Below are positions 43,977 through 52,745 of a stretch of DNA of 64,000 bases, piece after piece (the stretch's first letter is position 1; the number at the start of each line of letters is the position of its first letter). The stretch is from Halalkalibacter alkalisediminis (GTDB taxonomy: Bacteria; Bacillota; Bacilli; Bacillales; Bacillaceae_D), in contig NZ_JAQQWT010000001.1 of the NCBI RefSeq assembly GCF_028610705.1, forward strand, positions 1 through 64,000, written 5' to 3'. Both the position numbers and the translations under genes were made by a program. The notes under the pieces were generated by a model, which worked only from the letters and a program-made list of their open reading frames with translations, ran no database searches and was not told the DNA's origin.

Positions 43977-44023
43977 CCGACTAGTTCACTAGAGGCCCTA
44001 TCTATTCCAGATAAGGCCTCTTT
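43977..44023 (+). promoter_or_regulatory. Sulfur leader L2a
   Basis: CCGA-CTAG-TTCA-CTAG-AGG at 43977-43995: stem CTAG/CTAG, loop TTCA. The terminator AGAGGCC...GGCCTCTTT spans 43991-44023. It comes 41 bases after the FMN reductase stop with no obvious promoter, so it may act as an intra-operon attenuator. It is in tandem with L2b. Confidence 0.75.
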
Positions 44024-44039
44024 ATGATCAATTTAGTTG

Positions 44040-44082
44040 CCGTTTGGACGACCAAAGGCCCCTTGTTTAGAAGGGGTCTTAT
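44040..44082 (+). promoter_or_regulatory. Sulfur leader L2b (tandem copy)
   Basis: CCGT-TTGG-ACGA-CCAA-AGG: stem TTGG/CCAA (44044-44047 with 44052-44055), loop ACGA, followed by an AAGGCCCCTT/AAGGGGTCTT hairpin. This second hairpin has only a poor T tract. The copy is 60 bases from L2a and directly precedes the monooxygenase gene. Confidence 0.65.
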
Positions 44083-44175
44083 ACTTTGTTAAGGGGGTGA
44101 AGAATTACCTTGAAAGTTTAAATAAAGAAGGTAATTATACAAAAAATCAAAATCAAAAAGAATTAGGAGTGGTAT

Positions 44176-45540
44176 GTGATGGGAGACAATAAGCGTGAAA
44201 TGAAACTTGGTGCATTTTTTATGATTCCTGGACATCATGTTGCTTCTTGGAGACATCCGGAAAGTGCTGCCGAACAAGTACAACAATTTGACCTATATAA
44301 ACGATTAGCAGAAACGGCTGAAAAAGGGAAATTTGATATGATCTTTTTTGCAGATGGGTATGCCGTCAATGATCATCACGAGTCCACGATTGAGCAAACA
44401 GTTACGGTTCGTCCTGATCCACTTACCTTATTATCTGCCATCTCGGCTGTTACGAACAAAGTCGGGCTAACAGCAACTGTGTCCACTACTTATAACGAAC
44501 CATTTCATGTTGCACGAAAATTTGCTTCTTTAGATCATCTAAGTGGAGGTCGTGCAGCTTGGAATGTCGTTACATCTTCAAGGGATGCTGAAGCTCAAAA
44601 TTTTAACAAAAGTAAGCACCCGGAGCATGAATCAAGATACGAAAGGGCGGAAGAGTTTGTAGATGTAGTTAGAAAACTTTGGGATAGTTGGGAGGATGAT
44701 GCACTTCAAATTAATCGAACCACAGGAAGGTTTGCTGATCCAAGTAAAGTACATGAAGTGAATCACAAAGGGAAATTTTTTTCGGTTAGAGGCCCTTTAA
44801 ACGTATCAAGGCCTATTCAGGGGCATCCTGTAATAATCCAAGCAGGTTCATCAGAAGCTGGGAGAGAATTAGCAGCAAAAACAGCAGAAGTTATTTTTAC
44901 AGCTTGGCAAACATTAGAGGAAGCTCAAGCATTTTATCAAGATATAAAAACAAGATTAGTAAAATATGGTCGTTCTAAAGATGAATTAAAAATAATGCCA
45001 GGTGTGTTTCCTATTATTGGACGGACAGAAGAGGAAGCTAGCAACAAGCAACAATTGCTCCGCGAGTTAATCCCAGAAAAATCAGGTGTTGCTTTGCTTT
45101 CGGCTTTAATCAGTTTTGATCTTTCTGCATTCCCTGTAGATGGGCCACTACCTGATTTACCAAATATAAAAAATATAAATGGAGGAAAAAGTAGATTTAA
45201 ATTATTAAAAGATTTAGCAGAGCGAGAACAGTTAACCATTCGTCAATTATACCAGCAAATTGCTGGAGCAAGAGGACACCGAGAAATAAAAGGTACACCA
45301 GTTCAAATTGCAGATCAGTTACAGGAATGGTTTGAAAATGGTGCAGCAGATGGCTTCAATATTATGCCTCCTTATTTACCAGGTGGATTAGAAGACTTTG
45401 TTGAGCTTGTTATACCCGAACTGCAAAAACGAGGGTTATTTCGGAAAGAATATACGGGGAATACTCTTAGGGAACATCTTGGCTTAAACCGTCCTACATC
45501 TACTTTACTAGTTAATACGAAAGTAGGAAAATTGAGTTAA
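44176..45540 (+). CDS. NtaA/SnaA/DszA-family FMNH2-dependent monooxygenase
   Basis: Luciferase-like flavin monooxygenase (454 aa) of the NtaA/DszA/SfnG branch. The opening GHHVASWRHPES at residues 18-29, the AAWNVVTSSRDAEAQNF segment near 135 and QAGSSEAGRELAA near 222 are family signatures. It would attack an organosulfur (or similar) compound with FMNH2 from the upstream reductase, releasing sulfite or a smaller sulfonate. The ABC importer genes that follow presumably bring in the substrate. The exact substrate is not predictable. Confidence 0.85.
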   Translation: MMGDNKREMKLGAFFMIPGHHVASWRHPESAAEQVQQFDLYKRLAETAEKGKFDMIFFADGYAVNDHHESTIEQTVTVRPDPLTLLSAISAVTNKVGLTATVSTTYNEPFHVARKFASLDHLSGGRAAWNVVTSSRDAEAQNFNKSKHPEHESRYERAEEFVDVVRKLWDSWEDDALQINRTTGRFADPSKVHEVNHKGKFFSVRGPLNVSRPIQGHPVIIQAGSSEAGRELAAKTAEVIFTAWQTLEEAQAFYQDIKTRLVKYGRSKDELKIMPGVFPIIGRTEEEASNKQQLLRELIPEKSGVALLSALISFDLSAFPVDGPLPDLPNIKNINGGKSRFKLLKDLAEREQLTIRQLYQQIAGARGHREIKGTPVQIADQLQEWFENGAADGFNIMPPYLPGGLEDFVELVIPELQKRGLFRKEYTGNTLREHLGLNRPTSTLLVNTKVGKLS

Positions 45541-45550
45541 TAAATTTATT

Positions 45551-45584
45551 AATCCGACTAAATAAGTTTATTTAGTCGGATTAA
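45551..45584 (+). terminator. Hairpin after monooxygenase gene
   Basis: AATCCGACTAAATAA and TTATTTAGTCGGATT form an almost perfect stem. The T tract is weak (TTAATTAAAA), so it may be only a partial terminator between the enzyme and importer genes. Confidence 0.6.
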
Positions 45585-45611
45585 TTAAAATGACAAATTG
45601 GAGGCTATAGC

Positions 45612-46667
45612 ATGCGAAACATTCGTAACTCTTCACTAATTGTTTATTCAATCATGTTCCTTTTTCTACTAATAGGGTGCAACTCAGCAAATCAAACCGA
45701 AACGAAAGAGGTAGATTCTAGCAAAACGCAAGATCATGTAAGCGGTGATGCGTTTGAAACAAAAGTACTCCGCTATTCCGGTACAGCAGGTCAAGTTTCT
45801 TTTTGGGAACTAGCGGAAGATTTAGGTTATTTAGAACCACTTAAATTAGAATGGACAGGGAATTCAACAAGTGGTCCTGAAAACATTCAAGCTACTGTTA
45901 CTGGAAATATTGATTTTGGAGGTGCATTTAATGGAGCGATTGTAAAGCTAGTGGAAGCAGGTGCACCAATTACGGCTCTTATTGGATATTATGGTTCAGA
46001 TGATCAAACGTGGAATGGATACTACGTCCTTGACGATAGCCCTATTAAAGGAGCGAAAGACTTAATTGGAAAGCAAATCGGAGTGAATACGTTAGGAGCT
46101 CATCATGAATTTGCAATTGTAGAATATTTACGAAGGGAAGGGTTAACAAAAGAAGAAGTAAATGAGGTTTCTTTAGTAGTAATACCGCCAGCAAACGGAG
46201 AACAATCCTTACGTTCAGGTCAATTAGATGCTACGACTCTTGGAGGAGTGATTAAGGAAAAGGCTTTAGAACGAGGGGGCATTCATCCGTTATTTAAAGA
46301 TACAGATTTATTTGGCTCTTTTACCGCAGGTAGCCTAGTATTTCGAGATGATTTTATTAAGAATAATCCCAATACCGTTGCGAAATTTGTTGAAGGTATG
46401 GCAAAAGCCATTGAATGGGCAAGAGAAACTCCAGTTGAAGATGTTAGAGAACGTATGAAAAGCATAATAGAGAAGCGGAGCCGAAATGAGGATACAGAAT
46501 TAGTTCAATATTGGAAAAGTGTCGGAATAGAAGGACAAGGTGGACTAATTCTAGAATCAGAATTTCAAGTTTGGATTGAGTGGCTTGAGGAAGATGGATT
46601 CTTAGACCCTGGGAAACTTTCAGTTGAAGATATTTATACAAATGAGTTTAATCCATATAATAACTAA
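45612..46667 (+). CDS. SsuA/NMT1-type substrate-binding lipoprotein
   Basis: Lipoprotein (351 aa): lipobox LLIGCNS (Cys about residue 23), then a nitrate/sulfonate/taurine-type binding fold (LRYSGTAGQVSFWELAEDLGY, ATVTGNIDFGGAFNGAIVKL, GKQIGVNTLGAHHEFAIVEYL). The ligand should be the organosulfur compound used by the upstream monooxygenase. It differs clearly from the SsuA-like protein at 48948. Confidence 0.85.
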   Translation: MRNIRNSSLIVYSIMFLFLLIGCNSANQTETKEVDSSKTQDHVSGDAFETKVLRYSGTAGQVSFWELAEDLGYLEPLKLEWTGNSTSGPENIQATVTGNIDFGGAFNGAIVKLVEAGAPITALIGYYGSDDQTWNGYYVLDDSPIKGAKDLIGKQIGVNTLGAHHEFAIVEYLRREGLTKEEVNEVSLVVIPPANGEQSLRSGQLDATTLGGVIKEKALERGGIHPLFKDTDLFGSFTAGSLVFRDDFIKNNPNTVAKFVEGMAKAIEWARETPVEDVRERMKSIIEKRSRNEDTELVQYWKSVGIEGQGGLILESEFQVWIEWLEEDGFLDPGKLSVEDIYTNEFNPYNN

Positions 46668-46690
46668 TTTGTTAGTGGGAGGTTGAAGGG

Positions 46691-47506
46691 ATGACTACAA
46701 AAATAAGTATACAGGATGTAACAAAAACGTTCCCGGGTAAAAAAGGAAAGAGCGCAACTATCAAGCAATTTACTGCTGTTGACAACATTAATCTTGATAT
46801 TAAAGCAGGAGAGTTTTTTGTGATAGTGGGACCTAGCGGTTGCGGAAAATCTACTTTATTAGATTTGTTAGCTGGACTTACAACTGCAAATAGTGGAGTA
46901 ATAAAACTAGATGGTAACCCTCTTTCTGGACCGGAATTAGATCGAGGAATTGTTTTCCAACAGTACGCTTTATTTCCTTGGTTGACAGCCTTAGGGAACG
47001 TTACGTTCGGTTTAGAATTAAAAGGCTACTCCAAAAAAGAACGAATCCAAATTGCAAGAGAGTATATATCACTAGTTGGGTTAGATGGATTTGAAGATCG
47101 CTTTCCTCATGAACTTTCGGGAGGAATGAAACAGCGAATCGCGATTGCAAGAAGTTTAGCGTATAATCCCGAAGTGTTAATGATGGATGAACCGTTTGCT
47201 GCACTAGATGCGCAAACACGAGAGACATTACAAAGTGAACTATTGGGCATTTGGAAAAAAACAGGGAAGACTATTGTTTTTATCACACATGGCATCGACG
47301 AAGCTGTTTATCTTGGACAACGAGTGGCTGTTATGACGTCAAGTCCAGGACGAATTAAAGAAGTTATAGAAATTCCTTTAAATGCTTTAGATTATAAACA
47401 AGACATCCGTTCTTTACCAGAATTTGGTGTTTATCGTCATAAAATATGGTCACTACTTCGTGAAGAAGTTGATAAAGCGCAAAATAATGAAAAGCAAATT
47501 ATTTAA
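46691..47506 (+). CDS. SsuB/TauB-type ABC ATPase
   Basis: ATPase (271 aa). Walker A GPSGCGKSTLL near residues 50-60, signature LSGGMKQRIAIARSL near 144, Walker B LMMDEPFAALD near 164, H-loop FITHGIDEA. It lies between the binding protein and permease genes with short gaps. Confidence 0.9.
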   Translation: MTTKISIQDVTKTFPGKKGKSATIKQFTAVDNINLDIKAGEFFVIVGPSGCGKSTLLDLLAGLTTANSGVIKLDGNPLSGPELDRGIVFQQYALFPWLTALGNVTFGLELKGYSKKERIQIAREYISLVGLDGFEDRFPHELSGGMKQRIAIARSLAYNPEVLMMDEPFAALDAQTRETLQSELLGIWKKTGKTIVFITHGIDEAVYLGQRVAVMTSSPGRIKEVIEIPLNALDYKQDIRSLPEFGVYRHKIWSLLREEVDKAQNNEKQII

Positions 47507-47520
47507 TAAGGGGGGAATGA

Positions 47521-48321
47521 ATGATGGCACGAACAGAAGGGACGATTCAAATGATAAGAAAACGTGAGCGTATATCCGCAGAGGTTTTCTTCATAAAAAG
47601 CACTAAATGGATTTCGACATTACTAACTAAAACAATCTCAATTATATTGCTCTTACTCGCATGGGAATTAATACCTAGATTCGGGTTAGTGGAGGTTGCC
47701 TTCTTTCCTCCTTTCTCCCAAGTAGCTACCGGGTGGTATGAGTTAATATTATCTGGTCAACTTGCTCAACATATAACGGCAAGCTTAGCTCGTTCAATCA
47801 TAGGCTTTACAATAGCGGTGCTTTCCGCAATACCATTAGGAATTATGATAGGTTGGTTCAAACTATTTTCAGATCTTGCTAATCCTTTACTGGAAGCTTT
47901 TCGCAATACAGCAGCATTGGCCATTTTACCTGTATTTATTTTATTATTAGGTATAGGTGAAGCCTCTAAAATAGCAGTAGTCATATACGCTTGCACTTTT
48001 CCGATTTTAATAAGTACCATTAGTGCGGTTCGAAATGTGGACCCTTTATTGATTAAATCAGCAAAATCAATGGCAATTACTCCGATAAAACTTTTTATAA
48101 AGGTCATATTGCCCGCGGCTTCGTCCATTTTGGTTCTAATAGCTGCTGAGATGATTGGTGCTAAAGCAGGGTTGGGTTTTTTGATTATTAACTCTCAACA
48201 TAGCTTTCAGATTCCATATATGTACGCAGGGATATTAACAATTTCTGCAATCGGAATGCTTGTGAATTACTTACTTCTAAGGTTAGAGAGACGATTGTCT
48301 CGATGGAAAGTGGGTCAGTAG
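47521..48321 (+). CDS. SsuC/TauC-type ABC permease
   Basis: Membrane subunit (266 aa, or 265 from the second ATG at 47524) with six hydrophobic segments and the coupling motif SAKSMAITPIKLFIKVILPAASSILVLIAAE region near residues 180-205. AGGGGGGAATGA precedes it. It completes the first sulfonate-type importer. Confidence 0.88.
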   Translation: MMARTEGTIQMIRKRERISAEVFFIKSTKWISTLLTKTISIILLLLAWELIPRFGLVEVAFFPPFSQVATGWYELILSGQLAQHITASLARSIIGFTIAVLSAIPLGIMIGWFKLFSDLANPLLEAFRNTAALAILPVFILLLGIGEASKIAVVIYACTFPILISTISAVRNVDPLLIKSAKSMAITPIKLFIKVILPAASSILVLIAAEMIGAKAGLGFLIINSQHSFQIPYMYAGILTISAIGMLVNYLLLRLERRLSRWKVGQ

Positions 48322-48371
48322 TGATTGGAAATTAGGAATTGGATTTGGGGTTCATTATAGTTCAGCTTATG

Positions 48372-48404
48372 CCAAGAGGTTATTCACATCTCTTGGTTTC
48401 TTTT
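48372..48404 (+). terminator. Rho-independent terminator
   Basis: CCAAGAG and CTCTTGG arms with a T-rich tail, after the permease gene. Confidence 0.75.
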
Positions 48405-48490
48405 CTGGTCCTAAAGACAAGTTCTCATGTATAACCTTGCTATATATTTGGAATTCTTCAATGAAGTTGATTTAATTATCAGAAAAAGTA

Positions 48491-48700
48491 TTGACATCTT
48501 TTTAATTAGCCTTTATTATTCATATAAATAAATACTTTTATTATTTAAGATCGAAAATATCGTGCCAACAAAGGAAAAATATATTTTTGTGTGTAATACC
48601 TAGTATTTCTATTGGTTTAATTAAATAATCATAATTGTCGACTAGATAACTAGAGACTTTCATTCAACTTTTTATATGAATTGGATGAAAGTTTTTTTTG
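48491..48700 (+). promoter_or_regulatory. Sulfur leader L3: promoter and element
   Basis: Promoter TTGACA (48491), 17 bases, TATTAT (48514). The core is at 48638-48656: TCGA-CTAG-ATAA-CTAG-AGA (stem CTAG/CTAG, loop ATAA), followed by the terminator ACTTTCATTCAA...TTGGATGAAAGT and eight T residues. The leader is unusually long (about 110 bases before the core). Confidence 0.75.
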
Positions 48701-48759
48701 AAATTAAATAAAAACCTATCTAAATATTGGGGTATTTGGTTGAAAGGAGATATCATTAT

Positions 48760-48774
48760 ATGAAAAAACGCTAA
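48760..48774 (+). other. Four-codon ORF (MKKR) with ribosome site
   Basis: ATG-AAA-AAA-CGC-TAA behind AAAGGAGA, between leaders L3 and L4. It resembles the start of a signal peptide that was cut off, so it may be the relic of a lost binding-protein gene served by L3, or a leader peptide. Confidence 0.25.
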
Positions 48775-48864
48775 GAAAATATTGATGTAACTTTTTTTGT
48801 ATATATCATAGTATATTGATATGAATTATAGGTTATAGAAGTTAGTTAGAAAAATACACATTGC

Positions 48865-48917
48865 TGATCGGATAACCGAAGGCACTTTTCCTTGTATGTG
48901 GAGAAGTGTCTTTTTTA
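48865..48917 (+). promoter_or_regulatory. Sulfur leader L4
   Basis: TGA-TCGG-ATAA-CCGA-AGG at 48865-48882: stem TCGG/CCGA, loop ATAA. The terminator AAGGCACTTTTCC...GGAGAAGTGTCTT and T run is at 48879-48917. It directly precedes the ssuADCB operon. Confidence 0.75.
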
Positions 48918-48947
48918 GATTAAAACATTAAACTGGAGGTTTTTATA

Positions 48948-49940
48948 ATGAATCTATTTAGAAAAATAATATTCCTTGTTTTCATTTCAAATGTTGCATT
49001 AATAACAGGGTGTGCCGCACAAAAAGAGACAGGGAGTTCAGGGTCTAATATCGAAGCACGAGCAGACCATTCAAATATAGAAACGGTCCATATAGGATAT
49101 CAAAAATTTGGCACACTAAACATTCTAAAAGCTGAAGGGAATTTAGATGAAAGGTTAAAAGATCAAGGAATTGCAATAGAATGGATTGAATTTCCAGCGG
49201 GACCACAACTACTAGAAGCATTAAATGTTGGAAGTATTGATTTTGGACATACAGGAGAAGCTCCTCCTATTTTTGCTCAAGCTGCAGGAGCACCGATTGT
49301 TTATATCGCAAATGGTCCGGCCTCTCCTAAAGGAGAAGCAATTCTCGTTCAAAAAAATTCACCGATTAAGTCAATAGAAGATTTGAAAGGAAAGAAAGTG
49401 GTTTTGAATAGGGGTTCGAATGTACATTATCTTTTAGTGAAAGCAATTCAAGATGCTGGATTGCAACTAGACGACATTGAAGTTACTTACCTTCCACCTG
49501 GTGATGCTAGAATAGCTTTTGATCGTGGAGATGTAGATGCGTGGGTAATTTGGGATCCGTTTTTTGCATCAGCAGAGGTTGAGTTAGAAGCAAGAATCCT
49601 TCGTGATGGCGAAGGCTTAGTTGCAAATAGAGAATTTTTATTAGCCGAAAGAACGTTTGCTGAAGTAAATGATGAAATTATTTCCATTATATTGGAGGAG
49701 CTTGACTCGGTTGACCAATGGGTTTCTGAAAATATTGGTGAAGCTGCAGCATTTTTATCTCCAGAAGTAAGCATAGAAGCACCAATCCTGGAAAAAGTTC
49801 TAGAAAGAAGAGAATTTGGAATAAGCCGTGTGACAGAAGAAGTATTACTTGATCAACAATCAATTGGTGATACATTTTACAACTTGGATTTAATTCCAAG
49901 TGAAATAAATATTTATGATGCAGTGATTGAAAACAAATAA
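48948..49940 (+). CDS. ssuA: Aliphatic sulfonate-binding lipoprotein SsuA
   Basis: Lipoprotein (330 aa): lipobox LITGCAA (Cys about residue 22), then the SsuA fold with IGYQKFGTLNILKAEG near residues 50-65, GSIDFGHTGEAPPIFAQAAG near 97-116 and WVIWDPFFASAE near 195. These are the characteristic segments of aliphatic sulfonate binding proteins. First of the ssuADCB set, behind leaders L3 and L4. Confidence 0.92.
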   Translation: MNLFRKIIFLVFISNVALITGCAAQKETGSSGSNIEARADHSNIETVHIGYQKFGTLNILKAEGNLDERLKDQGIAIEWIEFPAGPQLLEALNVGSIDFGHTGEAPPIFAQAAGAPIVYIANGPASPKGEAILVQKNSPIKSIEDLKGKKVVLNRGSNVHYLLVKAIQDAGLQLDDIEVTYLPPGDARIAFDRGDVDAWVIWDPFFASAEVELEARILRDGEGLVANREFLLAERTFAEVNDEIISIILEELDSVDQWVSENIGEAAAFLSPEVSIEAPILEKVLERREFGISRVTEEVLLDQQSIGDTFYNLDLIPSEINIYDAVIENK

Positions 49941-49956
49941 GAGAAGAGGGATGTAA

Positions 49957-51069
49957 ATGAAAATTTTATGGTTTATTCCAACTCATGGAGATGGGCGATA
50001 TTTAGGTTCGACAAAAGGAGGCAGACCAGTTACTTTTTCCTATCTAAAACAAATTGCACAAGCTGTTGATCATTTAGGATATTACGGTGCTCTTTTACCA
50101 ACAGGAGTCAGTTGTGAAGATTCATGGGTGACAGCTTCATCTCTTATTTCTGTTACTGAACGAATGAAATTCTTAGTTGCAGTTCGACCTGGTCTCATCT
50201 CCCCATCTGTAGCAGCAAGGATGGCCGCTACATTAGACCGTCTATCGAACGGCCGACTCTTAATTAATGTTGTTACCGGTGGAGATCCGGTTGAATTAGC
50301 TGGAGATGGACTTCATTTACCGCATGATCAACGCTATAAACTAACAGATGAGTTTCTACATGTTTGGAGAGAGATTATGAGTGGCAAGATAAGTGACTTT
50401 AAAGGAGAACATTTTCAGTTTGTAGGAAGTGAAATTGCTTTTCCACCCATTCAAAAACCGTACCCTCCACTTTATATAGGAGGTTCATCAGATGCGGCAA
50501 TCAATGTAACAGCACAGCATATTGATGTGTTTTTAACATGGGGAGAACCGCCTGCACAAGTTGCTGAGAAAATTGAAAAAGTAAAACAGGTTGCAAAGAA
50601 AACCGGAAGAACGGTTCGATTTGGAATAAGATTGCATGTTATTGTCAGGGAAACTGAGGAAGAAGCTTGGCTGGCAGCTGATAGACTAATTAGTGAGTTG
50701 ACAGAGGGAGATATAGAGGCTGCTCAGAAAGTATTCTCTAGATTTGACTCTGTCGGCCAAAAGCGAATGACTGCTCTGAATAAGGGGAATAGGAATGGAT
50801 TGGAAATTAGTCCTAATTTATGGGCTGGAGTAGGTCTTGTTCGCGGGGGAGCTGGAACGGCATTAGTTGGCAGTGCTGATGTCGTGGCAAAACGGATGAG
50901 AGAATATGAAAAGTTAGGAATTGATACTTTCATTTTATCTGGTTATCCACATTTAGAAGAAGCGTATCAGGTAGCTGAATTATTATTTCCGAAGCTTGAC
51001 ATTAAACAAGAAAATCAACAAAACGATAAGCAGTGGTTAAGTCCATTTGGGGGAATTGCTGCAAGGTAG
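49957..51069 (+). CDS. ssuD: FMNH2-dependent alkanesulfonate monooxygenase SsuD
   Basis: Luciferase-fold monooxygenase (370 aa, normal for SsuD) that cleaves alkanesulfonates to aldehyde and sulfite. The opening [28 protein letters not shown] near residue 49 (with the active-site Cys of the family), [15 protein letters not shown] near 107 and [11 protein letters not shown] near 300 are all SsuD landmarks. FMNH2 should come from the SsuE-type reductase at 43400. Confidence 0.94.
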   Translation: MKILWFIPTHGDGRYLGSTKGGRPVTFSYLKQIAQAVDHLGYYGALLPTGVSCEDSWVTASSLISVTERMKFLVAVRPGLISPSVAARMAATLDRLSNGRLLINVVTGGDPVELAGDGLHLPHDQRYKLTDEFLHVWREIMSGKISDFKGEHFQFVGSEIAFPPIQKPYPPLYIGGSSDAAINVTAQHIDVFLTWGEPPAQVAEKIEKVKQVAKKTGRTVRFGIRLHVIVRETEEEAWLAADRLISELTEGDIEAAQKVFSRFDSVGQKRMTALNKGNRNGLEISPNLWAGVGLVRGGAGTALVGSADVVAKRMREYEKLGIDTFILSGYPHLEEAYQVAELLFPKLDIKQENQQNDKQWLSPFGGIAAR

Positions 51070-51086
51070 AAAGGTTGAAGATTTGA

Positions 51087-51851
51087 ATGAACACTATTTT
51101 TTCTAAGCTGGCTCCTTGGGCCCTTCCTATTTCATTGTTAGTGTGTTGGCAAATTTTTTCTGTGATTGGGGTGATCTCAAATAGATTCTTACCGGCACCG
51201 TCAGATATCGGCTTAGCGACTATTAAACTGTTATCTAATGGTGAGCTTTTTGAACATATATTTGTTAGTTCCCAGAGGGCATTACTAGGGCTATTAATTG
51301 GAGGTGCAATCGGGTTTGTTTTTGGAGTAGTAAATGGTATTTCAAAAATATCAGAGACCCTTTTTGACTCAACGATTCAAATGATACGAAACATTCCACA
51401 TTTATCTCTCATTCCTTTAGTCATTTTATGGTTTGGGATTGGAGAAGAAGGGAAAATCTTTCTAATCGCCTTAGGTGTGTTATTTCCTATTTATTTAAAC
51501 ACATTTCACGGGATTCGATCAGTTGATCCAGAATTAATTGAAATGGGAAAGAGTTATGGGCTTAAAAATGGGCAATTGTTTTTGCAAATAATTTTGCCTG
51601 GTGCATTGTCTTCTATTTTAGTTGGATTGAGGTTTGGTCTCGGAATTATGTGGGTAACACTGATCGTGGCAGAAACCATTTCTGCTAGTGCTGGTATTGG
51701 TTATTTAGCAATGGATGCTAGAGAATTTATGCAACTTGACATTGTCGTTTTAAGTATCATTTTATATGCCGCGCTTGGAAAGCTATCAGATTGGATGGCA
51801 AAAGTATTAGAATATAGATTTTTAAAGTGGAATCCTAATTATCAAAAATAA
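51087..51851 (+). CDS. ssuC: Sulfonate ABC permease SsuC
   Basis: Six-segment permease (254 aa) with the family coupling region EMGKSYGLKNGQLFLQIILPGALSSILVGLRF around residues 150-180 and the signature LIVAETISASAGIGYLA. Lies 17 bases after ssuD. Confidence 0.92.
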   Translation: MNTIFSKLAPWALPISLLVCWQIFSVIGVISNRFLPAPSDIGLATIKLLSNGELFEHIFVSSQRALLGLLIGGAIGFVFGVVNGISKISETLFDSTIQMIRNIPHLSLIPLVILWFGIGEEGKIFLIALGVLFPIYLNTFHGIRSVDPELIEMGKSYGLKNGQLFLQIILPGALSSILVGLRFGLGIMWVTLIVAETISASAGIGYLAMDAREFMQLDIVVLSIILYAALGKLSDWMAKVLEYRFLKWNPNYQK

Positions 51852-51871
51852 ATAGGGGAGATGAATGAAGA

Positions 51872-52630
51872 ATGAAGCAGCCCTATGTACAAATGCAACA
51901 TGTTAGTAAATCTTTTGGTGAAAAACATGTACTGAAGAATATACAATTAGATATTCAAAAAGGTGAATTTATTTCAATTGTCGGTAAAAGTGGTTGTGGA
52001 AAAAGTACAATTTTGCGCTTAGTTGCTGGGTTAGAGAAACCTAAAGAAGGCAACATTATGATTAATAAAATGAAAGTAAAAGGCATTCCTGAAGATGTTA
52101 GGATTATGTTTCAAAATGGTCGTCTTCTTCCGTGGAAAACCGTACTACAAAATGTAGGGTTAGGTTTAGGAGGGGATTGGCAGGAACTTGCCTTAAAAGC
52201 TCTTCAAAATGTTTATCTTGAAGATCGAAAGGATGAATGGCCTTCCGTCTTATCAGGAGGTCAACAGCAACGCGTTTCATTAGCTAGAGCCCTAGTCCAT
52301 TCTCCATCCTTGTTATTATTAGATGAACCTTTAGGAGCTTTAGATGCACTGACTAGATTAGAAATGCAAAGGCTAATTGAACAATTATGGCTGCGAAAAT
52401 CATTTACTGCTATCCTTGTGACTCATGATATCGAAGAGGCTGTTGCATTATCAGATCGTATCATCCTCATAGAAGACGGGAAAATTCATCTAGATTATAA
52501 AGTGAATTTACCAAGGCCTCGTAGCCGAACAAATACTGCTTTCACAAAAATACTAGATACCATTTTAAATAGAGTGTTAGAACATAACCAGCTAGATAAT
52601 CAAGTAGGTAATAAGCAAGTAACTAGTTAA
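51872..52630 (+). CDS. ssuB: Sulfonate ABC ATPase SsuB
   Basis: ATPase (252 aa): Walker A GKSGCGKSTILR near residues 38-49, the SsuB-specific MFQNGRLLPWKTV Q-loop, signature LSGGQQQRVSLARAL near 126, Walker B LLLDEPLGALD. It ends the operon; leader L5 begins 45 bases downstream. Confidence 0.93.
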   Translation: MKQPYVQMQHVSKSFGEKHVLKNIQLDIQKGEFISIVGKSGCGKSTILRLVAGLEKPKEGNIMINKMKVKGIPEDVRIMFQNGRLLPWKTVLQNVGLGLGGDWQELALKALQNVYLEDRKDEWPSVLSGGQQQRVSLARALVHSPSLLLLDEPLGALDALTRLEMQRLIEQLWLRKSFTAILVTHDIEEAVALSDRIILIEDGKIHLDYKVNLPRPRSRTNTAFTKILDTILNRVLEHNQLDNQVGNKQVTS

Positions 52631-52675
52631 ACGTTAATTTAATATTTGAGTGACGCATTGTTATGTCATTTCTTT

Positions 52676-52702
52676 GTCGACTAGTTCCCTAGAGACTCTG
52701 GC
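52676..52702 (+). promoter_or_regulatory. Sulfur leader L5, terminator split by an IS
   Basis: GTCGA-CTAG-TTCC-CTAG-AGA at 52676-52695, then the terminator 5' arm GACTCTGGC (52694-52702). The 3' arm GCCGGAGTC and T run are at 54194-54208 beyond the inserted IS. The intact hairpin would have had a short loop, so the IS landed in or beside the terminator loop. Confidence 0.75.
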
Positions 52703-52745
52703 TTTAGTAATGTGTACCCTTTGTAAAGGACACTTTAAAAAAAGA

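Noticed and set aside
43977-44082. Interpretation of the sulfur leaders as SAM riboswitches or T-boxes
   Set aside because: None of the eight leaders has the S-box core or the T-box AGGGTGGNACCGCG sequence, and they are far too short for either fold.
43187-48917. Interpretation of the leaders as ANTAR targets
   Set aside because: ANTAR sites need two hairpins with hexaloops having A at position 1 and G at position 4. Here there is one 4-bp hairpin with a tetraloop and no such loop pattern.
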